From the NCBI GenBank assembly GCA_934654795.1, contig CAKUGT010000044.1:1-6019 (forward strand): a DNA stretch of 6,019 bases, read 5' to 3'. Position 1 is the stretch's first letter. Every line of letters begins with the position of its first letter. Origin of the DNA: an uncultured Collinsella sp. (GTDB lineage Bacteria > Actinomycetota > Coriobacteriia > Coriobacteriales > Coriobacteriaceae). This document shows positions 1 to 6,004 of this stretch, piece by piece. A program made the position numbers and the translations under genes. The notes under the pieces were generated by a model, which worked only from the letters and a program-made list of their open reading frames with translations, made no database searches and was not told where the DNA came from.

Positions 1-278
1 GCGACGACAAGCTTGGGGATCAGCACGACAATGCCGGTCTTGATGGCGCCCGGCGTGGACTTAAAGCTGATGCCGGCACCCACGAAGAGCAGGATCGCCG
101 CAACGATGGTATTGGAACCACCGCGGCAGGCAGCCGTAAAGAAGCCGCCGATCTCAAAGACCTGCGGGCAGAAGGTGTTGAGCAAAAGGCCGACGATCAT
201 GGGATAGATCATGATGTCGCCCGGGATACGCGGGACCTTGAATTTCTTTTGCTCGTTGGCGGTTGCTTCCTGTGCCAT
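1..278 (-). CDS. kdgT: KdgT-family 2-keto-3-deoxygluconate permease, N-terminal part (cut by window edge)
   Basis: Only the first 92 codons are present; the gene runs off the left end. The product begins MAQEATANEQKKFKVPRIPG. It continues with hydrophobic stretches at about residues 22-36, 56-72 and 79-92, which look like the first membrane helices. The basic start followed by IPGDIM, then a FVGAGISFKS segment and a TGIVVLIPKLVVA segment, matches my memory of the N-terminus of KdgT proteins. These are inner-membrane proton symporters that import 2-keto-3-deoxygluconate from pectin or uronic acid breakdown. The start at 278 is preceded by a G-run (287-283) four bases upstream. A 144-base gap separates it from azlD on the same strand, so it probably has its own promoter. 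Family assignment is fairly safe; the exact sugar acid is inferred. Confidence 0.8.
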   Translation of the reverse strand, partial: MAQEATANEQKKFKVPRIPGDIMIYPMIVGLLLNTFCPQVFEIGGFFTAACRGGSNTIVAAILLFVGAGISFKSTPGAIKTGIVVLIPKLVV

Positions 279-282
279 GAAA

Positions 283-304
283 CCCCCATTTCCGCTGACG
301 GGGA
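283..304 (-). promoter_or_regulatory. Hairpin covering the kdgT ribosome binding site
   Basis: In the minus-strand transcript, UCCCCGU (304-298) can pair with AUGGGGG (289-283) around an 8-base loop. The stem has five Watson-Crick pairs (four C-G and one U-A) and two G-U pairs. The right arm is the G-run that serves as ribosome binding site for the start codon at 278, so the fold would hide it. The structure is read directly from the sequence; a regulatory role is inference. Confidence 0.35.
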
Positions 305-316
305 ACAAAAGCCCAC

Positions 317-344
317 GTCATGCTTTGCTACAGTAAAGTCTGAC
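317..344. promoter_or_regulatory. 28-bp operator-like dyad upstream of kdgT
   Basis: The stretch has the symmetry GTCA-n2-CTTT-n-CT-n2-AG-n-AAAG-n2-TGAC centred at 330.5. Ten of 14 base-pair positions are symmetric. It sits 38 bases upstream of the kdgT start codon and well past the azlD stop, where a repressor or activator site would be expected. It does not match the enterobacterial KdgR consensus as I remember it. No clear -35/-10 pair could be assigned beside it. A shorter imperfect palindrome around ACCATGGT (343-350) partly overlaps its right arm. Confidence 0.4.
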
Positions 345-403
345 CATGGTACCAGAAGAAGCAGACCAGCTCGATGAGAAATTCGATTCGGGGGCAGCGA
401 CGA

Positions 404-424
404 CAAAAGGAGGCGCCGGCCCCT
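404..424 (-). terminator. Possible weak intrinsic terminator after azlD
   Basis: On the minus strand the last bases of the azlD stop codon begin AGGGG, which can pair with CTCCT (with one G-U pair) across a 7-base GC-rich loop. TTTTGT follows. The stem is only five pairs and the T-run is short, so this is a weak candidate for ending the azlCD transcript. Confidence 0.25.
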
Positions 425-746
425 ATATGAGGCTCAAAACGATATACAGCACAACGCCCGAGACGCAGCACCACAACATCGACTTTGTCTTGATTGCCAC
501 CACAACGACGCCGGCGGCAGCAACCCAGGGAACCAAGGCCGGCCACAGCCCCGCATCGAAGGCCCCGGGGCTTACCAAATCGTTGGCGACCAGCGCGGCA
601 AAGGCAGCAGGCGGGATGTAGCCCAGGGCCTCGGTGACGCGGGGCGGAAGGGTCCGCCCGCGCAGGGCGAACGCCGGCGCGATGCGAAAGAATGCGATGG
701 CCGCCCACGACGACAGCCACAGAACCAAGAACTCGTTAACGGGCAT
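423..746 (-). CDS. azlD: AzlD-family branched-chain amino acid transport subunit
   Basis: This small membrane protein of 107 residues is the partner of AzlC. Together they form the AzlCD (YgaZH-type) exporter, linked to export of branched-chain amino acids and resistance to azaleucine in Bacillus subtilis. The product begins MPVNEFLVLWLSSW. It contains the family's conserved central element (GYIPPAAFAALVANDLV) and has about four hydrophobic segments, ending in a strongly hydrophobic tail. Its length is normal for AzlD. The frame stays open to ATG codons at 764, 776 and 800, but 746 is preferred. It gives an 11-base overlap with the azlC end, and GGAGGGG lies about eight bases upstream. The overlap suggests translational coupling with azlC. 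Confidence 0.88.
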   Translation of the reverse strand: MPVNEFLVLWLSSWAAIAFFRIAPAFALRGRTLPPRVTEALGYIPPAAFAALVANDLVSPGAFDAGLWPALVPWVAAAGVVVVAIKTKSMLWCCVSGVVLYIVLSLI

Positions 747-1428
747 CGCGAGCACCCCTCCCATCCGTAAGGGCATCGCACGTGAGCGCCACGGCAACAC
801 CGACGAGCACGCTCACCGGCACGGCGATATTCGTAAGGCCCAAGAACTTGAACATGGCGACGGATACCGCTCCCGAAACCGCCGCGACGACATTGCCGCG
901 CGACAGGCGCTGCGAAAAGAGCAGGCAGATGAAGAGCGACGTGCAGACAAAGCCTGCGATAGCGGTAGGAACATCGATGGCAGCGCCGGCAACAGCGCCC
1001 GCCGTGCACGAGACGCCCCATGTTGCGATCAGAATCGCGTTGAGCGCAAAGGCCTCCTTGGGGCCCCAACCATCGCCCTCGACCAACTTGGCCAGCGAGA
1101 TGCCGTAGGCCTCTTCGGTAAGCGTCGCCGTGACCGCCAGCGTCTGGCGTTTCGAAGCCCCGGCAAGGTGCGGCGCAAGCGATGCCGAGTAGAGCGCAAA
1201 GCGAGAGGAGATAGCGGCGACGCTTGCGATAATCGAAGGTGCCGGCACGCCCGCCAGCCATAGGTTGCAGATCATGAACTGGCCGCTGCCCGTCACAAAC
1301 GTACTGCTCAGGGCAAAGACCATCCAGGGCTCCATCCCCGTTTGACCCATAATCATTCCGCACGGCGCGCCCACCGCAACATAGGTGAGCATCACCGGCC
1401 AAACGGTTTTAACAATTCTGAGCACCAT
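736..1428 (-). CDS. azlC: AzlC-family branched-chain amino acid exporter, large subunit
   Basis: The 230-residue product is an integral membrane protein of the AzlC family (the YgaZ component in Escherichia coli), which works with AzlD to export branched-chain amino acids. Family hallmarks are an N-terminal segment with GAPCGMIMGQTG, then SSTFVTGSGQFM, then SSRFALYSASLAPHL, then LTEEAYGIS. Several further hydrophobic helices run to the C-terminus. The frame is open upstream as far as 1941, antisense to the HD gene. The real start is 1428, where the conserved protein begins MVLRIVKTVWPVM. GAGGAA (1438-1433) lies four bases upstream of it. The stop overlaps the start of azlD. Substrate specificity cannot be read from the sequence. 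Confidence 0.9.
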   Translation of the reverse strand: MVLRIVKTVWPVMLTYVAVGAPCGMIMGQTGMEPWMVFALSSTFVTGSGQFMICNLWLAGVPAPSIIASVAAISSRFALYSASLAPHLAGASKRQTLAVTATLTEEAYGISLAKLVEGDGWGPKEAFALNAILIATWGVSCTAGAVAGAAIDVPTAIAGFVCTSLFICLLFSQRLSRGNVVAAVSGAVSVAMFKFLGLTNIAVPVSVLVGVAVALTCDALTDGRGARDAR

Positions 1429-1554
1429 ATCGTTCCTCGCTCTGTCAAGCCATCCGCATCGCACGCAACCGCACATTGTAATCGTCGTCCGCCGGCAACC
1501 GAGTTCGCCTACAATTGCCACCGGATCGAAAGACGCAACTTTTAGGAAGTCATT
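1429..1554. promoter_or_regulatory. Divergent intergenic region between azlC and the HD gene
   Basis: These 126 bases must hold the start signals for both azlCD (minus) and the HD gene (plus). Two mirror-image TACAAT hexamers are visible. One is on the minus strand at 1480-1475, about 47 bases before the azlC start. The other is on the plus strand at 1510-1515, about 40 bases before the HD start. Either could be a -10 box, but no good -35 box lies at the usual distance for either. A TTGACA on the minus strand (1447-1442) is too close to the azlC start to be its -35. Promoter calls here are weak. Confidence 0.3.
1544..1549 (+). promoter_or_regulatory. Ribosome binding site of the HD gene
   Basis: AGGAAG lies five bases before the ATG at 1555. 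It fixes that codon as the start. Confidence 0.6.
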
Positions 1555-2367
1555 ATGACAGCTATCGATCGAGGCCGGGCGACCGCGGCCTTCAAACGCT
1601 ATACCGATGCTTACGACGCCACCAACCCGCGCATCGCACTCAAAATCGAGCACACCTATCACGTGGCGGAAGCGTGCGATGCCGTGGCGCGCGAGCAGAA
1701 CTGGTCGACAGAGGATATTGACCTGGCCTGGCTTTGCGGCCTGCTGCACGATATGGGCCGCTTTGAGCAGCTGCGACGCTGGGACACCTTTAAAGATGCC
1801 GAGAGCATGAGCCATGCGGCGCTGGGCGTCGAGGTCCTCTTTGGCGAGAATCCCGCCGATGCACCCGCCGCAACGAGCATCCGCGACTTTATCGAGACCG
1901 ATGCGCACGATGAGCTCATCCGCGCGAGCATCGCCTATCACAGCGACTTTCGCCTACCCAAGGAGCTCAACGAGCGCACGCGGCGCTTCTGTGATATCGT
2001 GCGCGACGGCGATAAGGTCGACATTATGCGCACTATCGCCGACAGCACCGTCGATACCATCCTCAAAGTTGATGAGGATACGTTTCTTGCCAGCCACTTC
2101 TCGTCGCCGACACTCGCCGCCTTTGACGAGCATCGCTGCGTTGCACGCGATGAGCGCAACGAGCCCGCAGACTTCCTGGTAGGGCTCATCTGCTTTATGT
2201 TTGAGCTCGTCTATCCGGCAAGCCGCGCGCTGGCGCGCAAGCAGGGCGATATCTACCGCCTGCTCGACGCGCCCTTTGGCATTATGCGGCCCTTCACCGA
2301 CCCCGCCACGCAAGCGACCTGGGAGCGCCTAAAGGGCGAGATGCGCGACTGGCTGGCGCGTGCCTAG
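1555..2367 (+). CDS. HD-domain phosphohydrolase of unknown substrate
   Basis: The 270-residue soluble protein has the ordered metal-binding residues of the HD superfamily: H33 (in IEHTYHV), H65-D66 (in LLHDMGR), H87, H129 and D153 (in DGDKVDIM). These residues normally bind one or two divalent metals and hydrolyse phosphoester or nucleotide substrates. The HD fold covers about residues 28-165. The rest, about 175-270, looks helical (FLVGLICFMFELVYPASRAL) and carries no second domain I recognise. There is no signal peptide, no RelA-type synthetase and no HD-GYP motif, so it is neither a Rel/SpoT protein nor an obvious cyclic-di-GMP enzyme. It stands alone on the plus strand, divergent from azlC, and its stop overlaps the etfA stop. 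The class is firm; the substrate is unknown. Confidence 0.85.
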   Translation: MTAIDRGRATAAFKRYTDAYDATNPRIALKIEHTYHVAEACDAVAREQNWSTEDIDLAWLCGLLHDMGRFEQLRRWDTFKDAESMSHAALGVEVLFGENPADAPAATSIRDFIETDAHDELIRASIAYHSDFRLPKELNERTRRFCDIVRDGDKVDIMRTIADSTVDTILKVDEDTFLASHFSSPTLAAFDEHRCVARDERNEPADFLVGLICFMFELVYPASRALARKQGDIYRLLDAPFGIMRPFTDPATQATWERLKGEMRDWLARA

Positions 2368-3569
2368 CGCTCAAGCTGGGCCAGCAGCTCCTCGACGACC
2401 TCGACGGCGTCGCCGACAACCTTGTATTGGGCGGCGCCGAAGATGGGGGCATCCGGGTCCTCGTTGATGGCGATAATGCGCTCTGCCCCACCGATGCCGG
2501 CAAGATGCTGGATGGCGCCCGAGACACCGATACTCACGAGAAGCTTGGGCGAAACGGATACGCCCGTCTGGCCAATCTGATGGCGGTACTCCAACCAGCC
2601 GGCCTCCACGACAGGGCGCGTGCAGCCAAGCTCGGCGCCCAGAGCCTCGGCGAGCCTTCGCATCAGCGGCAAGTTTTTCTTGGAACCAATGCCGCGACCT
2701 ACCACGACCAGACGCTCGGCGTCGGCAATCGAAGCCTGCTGCCCCCACTCCTCGGCGGGAATCGAGATCTCGACACGGGCTTTAACGTCATCCGCAAGCG
2801 CCACCTGAGTGATCGTGCCGGAACGACCGTAGTCGAAGTCGGGCGCCTTAAAGATGCCGGGGCGCACCGTTGCCATCTGAGGGCGGTGGTTGGGACAAAC
2901 GATGGTGGCCATCAGGTTGCCGCCAAACGCCGGGCGCGTCTGCTGCAGCAGCCCCGTCTCCGTATCCATCGAAAGCACGGTGCAGTCGGCCGTAAGACCC
3001 GTCTGCAGGCGCACGGCAACGCCAGGTGCCAGCTCGCGGCCAAAGGCGGTCGCGCCGTACAGAATAGCCTCGGGCTTACGCTCGGCCACCAAATCGCAGA
3101 TCAGGCGGGCGTAGACCTCCGCATCGTTTTGGCGAAGGCGCTCGTCGCGACAGGCCATAACTTCATCAGCACCGGCGCAAACCAAATGCTCAAGCTCCTC
3201 GAACGAGCTCTCGGGGCTCATGCCGACCAGCGCCACCAGACGGCAGCCACGGGCATCGGCAAGCTCGCGGCCCTTGCCCATGAGCTCGTAGGCAACGGGA
3301 GCCACCGTATCGTGCTCATCGGTCTGCACGTATACCCAAATGTCTCGAAATGCATCAAGGTCCGCCGCGCCGGCGGCCTCGTCACGCTCGATTGAGATAG
3401 CGTTAACGGGGCAGGCGTCGACGCACCCGCCGCACAGAATGCAGCCGTCGGTCACGTGGGCACAGCGATTGGGGCGCTCGCCTTCCACCACAATGCCGCC
3501 CGAGGCGCAGGCGCGAACGCAGCGACCGCAGCCGATACAGGCTTCGCTATCGATAATCAGTCCGCTCAT
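2364..3569 (-). CDS. etfA: Electron transfer flavoprotein alpha subunit with N-terminal two-cluster ferredoxin domain
   Basis: The 401-residue protein fuses a ferredoxin to EtfA. Residues 1-60 carry two complete cluster motifs: C11, C14, C17, C21 and C43, C46, C49, C53 (the second followed by Pro). This is enough for two [4Fe-4S] clusters, and C36 is an extra cysteine. The EtfA alpha/beta domain follows from about 75. It includes RPAFGGNLMATIVCP and RPQMATVRPGIF (212-240). The C-terminal FAD-binding domain (about 285-401) has VVVGRGIG, IGQTGVSVSPK (332-342), GVSGAIQHLAGI (348-359) and AINEDPDAPIF (367-377). EtfA with EtfB passes electrons between NAD(H), ferredoxin and a partner dehydrogenase. 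Ferredoxin fusions are known in the Acetobacterium woodii LctC and CarE proteins. The start at 3569 directly follows the etfB stop (TAGATG), with GAGGGG nine bases upstream. It is the last gene of the operon, and no terminator is visible after it. Confidence 0.93.
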   Translation of the reverse strand: MSGLIIDSEACIGCGRCVRACASGGIVVEGERPNRCAHVTDGCILCGGCVDACPVNAISIERDEAAGAADLDAFRDIWVYVQTDEHDTVAPVAYELMGKGRELADARGCRLVALVGMSPESSFEELEHLVCAGADEVMACRDERLRQNDAEVYARLICDLVAERKPEAILYGATAFGRELAPGVAVRLQTGLTADCTVLSMDTETGLLQQTRPAFGGNLMATIVCPNHRPQMATVRPGIFKAPDFDYGRSGTITQVALADDVKARVEISIPAEEWGQQASIADAERLVVVGRGIGSKKNLPLMRRLAEALGAELGCTRPVVEAGWLEYRHQIGQTGVSVSPKLLVSIGVSGAIQHLAGIGGAERIIAINEDPDAPIFGAAQYKVVGDAVEVVEELLAQLER

Positions 3570-4385
3570 CTATGCCATCCCCTCGATAATCTTGGCAAGT
3601 TTTGCCGCCTGCTCGGACGCCGTTCCCTCAACAGCCTCACACGTTTGGTCGCGGTTGGGCACAAACGAGCGGACGACCTGCGTCGGCGATCCGGCAAGGC
3701 CACAACGCGAGGGATCGGCGTTCACGTCGGCAGCACTGACCACGCGCACGTCCGCCTCCTCGGCCGCACGAATACCGGCGATGCTCGGCATGCGCAGCTG
3801 GCCGATCTCCTTAGCGGTCGTCATCGCACACGGCATCTCAAGATAGACCGTCTCTTCACCGGCATCGCATCCGTGAACGAGCGCCAGTGAGCCACACGTC
3901 GTAAAGCCCGCGCTCTGCACGCAGCTCACATCGGTCACGCAAGGAATCTCGAAGGCGCCGGCAAGCTCGGGGCCGATCTGGGCCGTATCGCCGTCCACCG
4001 CCATCTTGCCGCAGATAAGCAGATCGAAGTCCTCGTCGAGCGCCTCGATACCGCATTTGAGGGCATACGTGGTCGCCAGGGTATCGGCGCCTGCAAAGGC
4101 GCGATCGGTTAGCAGCAGCGCGTCGTCGGCGCCACGTGCGATGCAGTCGCGCAGCAGCGATTCGGTCGCGGGAATACCCATCGACACCACCGTCACGCGA
4201 ACATCCATGCCAAAGCCGATAAAGTCGTCTTTAAGTGCCAGCGCGCACTCCAGAGCGCTCGCGTCAAAGGGATTGATGACTGCCTGCTTGCCATCGCGCA
4301 CGATGGTATTGGTCTCGGGGTCCATCTTGACCTCGGTGCTACCCGGCACCGCCTTGACGCACACCACCATATGGAAATCGCTCAT
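3570..4385 (-). CDS. etfB: Electron transfer flavoprotein beta subunit, bifurcating type
   Basis: The 271-residue protein is full length for EtfB. It opens with MVVCVKAVPGSTEVKMD (6-22), then NPFDASALECALALK (38-52), then SMG (68-70) and DTLATTYAL (101-109). CGKMAVDGDTAQIGPELA at 125-142 is the nucleotide-binding element. Its DGDTAQ-GP form is, as I recall, typical of Etfs that bind FAD here and take part in flavin-based bifurcation or confurcation, unlike the AMP-binding form of mitochondrial EtfB. The usual Pro after SMG is Ile71. The ATG at 4385 is preferred to a GTG at 4391, because AGGAGG (4400-4395) is nine bases before the ATG but only three before the GTG. The upstream dehydrogenase stop ends two bases before the ATG. 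The product should dimerise with the ferredoxin-fused EtfA. Confidence 0.93.
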   Translation of the reverse strand: MSDFHMVVCVKAVPGSTEVKMDPETNTIVRDGKQAVINPFDASALECALALKDDFIGFGMDVRVTVVSMGIPATESLLRDCIARGADDALLLTDRAFAGADTLATTYALKCGIEALDEDFDLLICGKMAVDGDTAQIGPELAGAFEIPCVTDVSCVQSAGFTTCGSLALVHGCDAGEETVYLEMPCAMTTAKEIGQLRMPSIAGIRAAEEADVRVVSAADVNADPSRCGLAGSPTQVVRSFVPNRDQTCEAVEGTASEQAAKLAKIIEGMA

Positions 4386-4387
4386 CT

Positions 4388-5989
4388 TCACGCGCCTCCT
4401 TTCTGGACGAGTTCATCCAAGAGCTTCTCCGAAAACAGGTTTCCGCGGCCCAGCTGTCCGGCAGGATCGAGTTGGAGCTTAAGCCGTGCCGACTCGACCA
4501 TGGCCTCGTGGCCGTACATCGTCTCAAGAAAGCCCGCCTTGATCTTGCCGACGCCGTGCTCGGCGGAGACGGCGCCACCCATGGCCGTGACCTCGGAAGC
4601 CCACTGGGCAAACAACTCGCCGCCGCGGCGGTAATCCTGCGCATCGCGCGGAAGAATGTTCACGTGCAGGTGGTTGTTGCCGATATGGCCCCAGGCAGCG
4701 GACTCAAGTCCACTCTGGGCCAGCGTGCGACGATAGAGGGCAATGACATCGGCCAGGCGTGCATTGGGCACCGACATATCCGAGCCCAGTTTGGTGATGG
4801 TGGGATCCGTGCGGCGGCGCTCGTCGATAAGCATATTGACGCTCTCGGGCACGGCATGACGGAAGAATCGCTGGCATTCGCGATCGACCTCGGTGCGCGC
4901 GACCCAGGTCGCATCGTCACGACCGCCCGCAAGCTCCAGCACCCATCCCAGGTGATACAGTTCCTCAGTCGCCTGCTTCTCGTCATCGCAATCGAGCTCC
5001 ACGTAGACGCAGACCTTGGCCTCTTTGTCGAGCGCCGGCAGCGAAGAAAACGCCGTCGACTGCTCACGCTGACGGCGCAGGATATCCAGGGCGCCTGCAT
5101 CGAAATATTCGATGGCGGCTGCATGGGATAGGACGGGACGCACGGAATCGGTAAAGGACACGGCCTTGTCTTCGCTGTCAAAGAAACAGCTCACGCCCCA
5201 AACGACCTCCGGTGCCGGCTGCAGGGCAATCTCGAGCTCGGTGATGACGCCGAGCGTTCCGCAGGCACCGATAAAGAGGTCGATGGCATCCATGTTGTCC
5301 GCGACGAAATAGCCCGAGGCATTTTTGGTCTTGGGCATGGTGTAGGTGGGAAGATCAAGCTCGAGCGCACGACCTTCCGCCGTCACGAGTGACAGGTGGC
5401 GGCTCCGGGCAAAAACTTCGCCACGCCGAAGCTCGAGCAGGTCACCGTCGGTCAGCGCGACGTGAAGGCCCGTGATATGCGGGCGCATGGGGCCATAAGC
5501 GTAGCTACGGGCGCCGGAAGCGTTGCATGCCGCCATACCGCCCAGGCAGGCAGATGCCTCGGTGGGATCGGTAGGAAAGAACTGCTCGGGGGCTTCCTGG
5601 AATTCCTCGTAAGCCTTAAGCGAAGCCTGGTCCCAATCTGCGGTCGGAAGCACCTTCTTGCCTAGCTGCTTGCGCAGCTCAGACAGCACGACGCCGGGCT
5701 CAACACGCAAGAGAAAGTGACCCTCGTCATCGCGGCGAAGGCCTAGGTAGCGATTCATACGGGAGGTGTTGAGGATGTGGCCGCCATGGGGCACGGCGCC
5801 GGCAGCGAGACCCGTTCGAGCGCCCTGGACAGTCACCGGGACACCGTCGACATGGAGCTGCCGCAGGATGGCGCGCGTCTCGTCTTCCGATGTTGGAAAC
5901 GAGATGCTCGAGGCCTCGCCCGACGAGCGAGACTCGTCGCGGCCGTATTCCTCGAACTCATCGGTGAAGGGTTTGATGGTTGCAGACAT
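4388..5989 (-). CDS. FAD-linked 2-hydroxyacid dehydrogenase (D-lactate/glycolate oxidase GlcD-like)
   Basis: The 533-residue flavoprotein belongs to the vanillyl-alcohol-oxidase fold. The FAD-binding domain (about 28-265) has VTVQGARTGLAAGAVPHGG (52-70), VEPGVVLSEL (96-105), FFPTDPTEASACLGGMAACN (137-156) and GACGTLGVITE (241-251). The substrate domain (about 270-520) ends with HIGNNHLHVNILP (435-447) and SAEHGVGKIK (475-484). Their histidines are the metal- and substrate-binding residues of D-lactate dehydrogenase and glycolate oxidase GlcD. It is 60-70 residues longer than typical GlcD-like proteins. Extra sequence lies at about 115-136 and 188-222. It has no signal peptide or membrane anchor. 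As first gene of an operon with etfB and etfA, it should pass electrons from a 2-hydroxyacid to the Etf. Lactate is the likeliest substrate, but glycolate or 2-hydroxyglutarate are possible. The start at 5989 follows AAAGGGGAG at six bases. Confidence 0.88.
   Translation of the reverse strand: MSATIKPFTDEFEEYGRDESRSSGEASSISFPTSEDETRAILRQLHVDGVPVTVQGARTGLAAGAVPHGGHILNTSRMNRYLGLRRDDEGHFLLRVEPGVVLSELRKQLGKKVLPTADWDQASLKAYEEFQEAPEQFFPTDPTEASACLGGMAACNASGARSYAYGPMRPHITGLHVALTDGDLLELRRGEVFARSRHLSLVTAEGRALELDLPTYTMPKTKNASGYFVADNMDAIDLFIGACGTLGVITELEIALQPAPEVVWGVSCFFDSEDKAVSFTDSVRPVLSHAAAIEYFDAGALDILRRQREQSTAFSSLPALDKEAKVCVYVELDCDDEKQATEELYHLGWVLELAGGRDDATWVARTEVDRECQRFFRHAVPESVNMLIDERRRTDPTITKLGSDMSVPNARLADVIALYRRTLAQSGLESAAWGHIGNNHLHVNILPRDAQDYRRGGELFAQWASEVTAMGGAVSAEHGVGKIKAGFLETMYGHEAMVESARLKLQLDPAGQLGRGNLFSEKLLDELVQKGGA
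4395..4400 (-). promoter_or_regulatory. Ribosome binding site that decides the etfB start
   Basis: A perfect AGGAGG lies inside the last codons of the upstream dehydrogenase gene. Its nine-base spacing to the ATG at 4385 supports that start. The GTG at 4391 would leave only three bases, although it would make the common GTGA overlap with the upstream stop codon. Confidence 0.65.
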
Positions 5990-5995
5990 GCAGAA

Positions 5996-6004
5996 CTCCC
6001 CTTT
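5996..6004 (-). promoter_or_regulatory. Ribosome binding site of the dehydrogenase gene
   Basis: AAAGGGGAG on the minus strand lies six bases before the ATG at 5989 and supports that start. Only 30 bases of upstream sequence are in the window, so the operon promoter is not visible. Confidence 0.6.

Noticed and set aside
343..350. ACCATGGT palindrome as an independent operator.
   Set aside because: It is only 8 bp, with imperfect outer arms that need a two-base bulge. An element this short is expected by chance and it overlaps the stronger dyad at 317-344.
572..1402. A 276-codon minus-strand frame overlapping azlC and azlD in a different frame.
   Set aside because: Its composition is rich in Arg, Gly and Cys, as expected from an out-of-frame read of GC-rich DNA. 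The other frame gives clean AzlC and AzlD proteins.
1442..1447. TTGACA on the minus strand as a -35 box for azlC.
   Set aside because: It ends 13 bases before the azlC start codon and overlaps the space needed for the ribosome binding site, so no -10 box or leader could follow it.
1429..1941. In-frame open extension of azlC for about 171 codons antisense to the HD gene, giving a possible 401-residue protein.
   Set aside because: The AzlC family begins at 1428, which has its own ribosome binding site. The extension has no recognisable domain and lies opposite a gene with clear HD motifs. Long open antisense frames are common in GC-rich coding DNA.
2375..2385. GCTGGGCCAGC inverted repeat just after the HD gene stop, as a possible terminator.
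   Set aside because: It has a three-base loop, no T-run on either strand, and lies inside the etfA coding sequence, whose residues explain it.
2427..3395. A 322-codon plus-strand open frame across the etfA gene.
   Set aside because: It is antisense to a gene with unmistakable EtfA motifs, has no recognisable protein features and no ribosome binding site that I could find. It is a GC-driven shadow.
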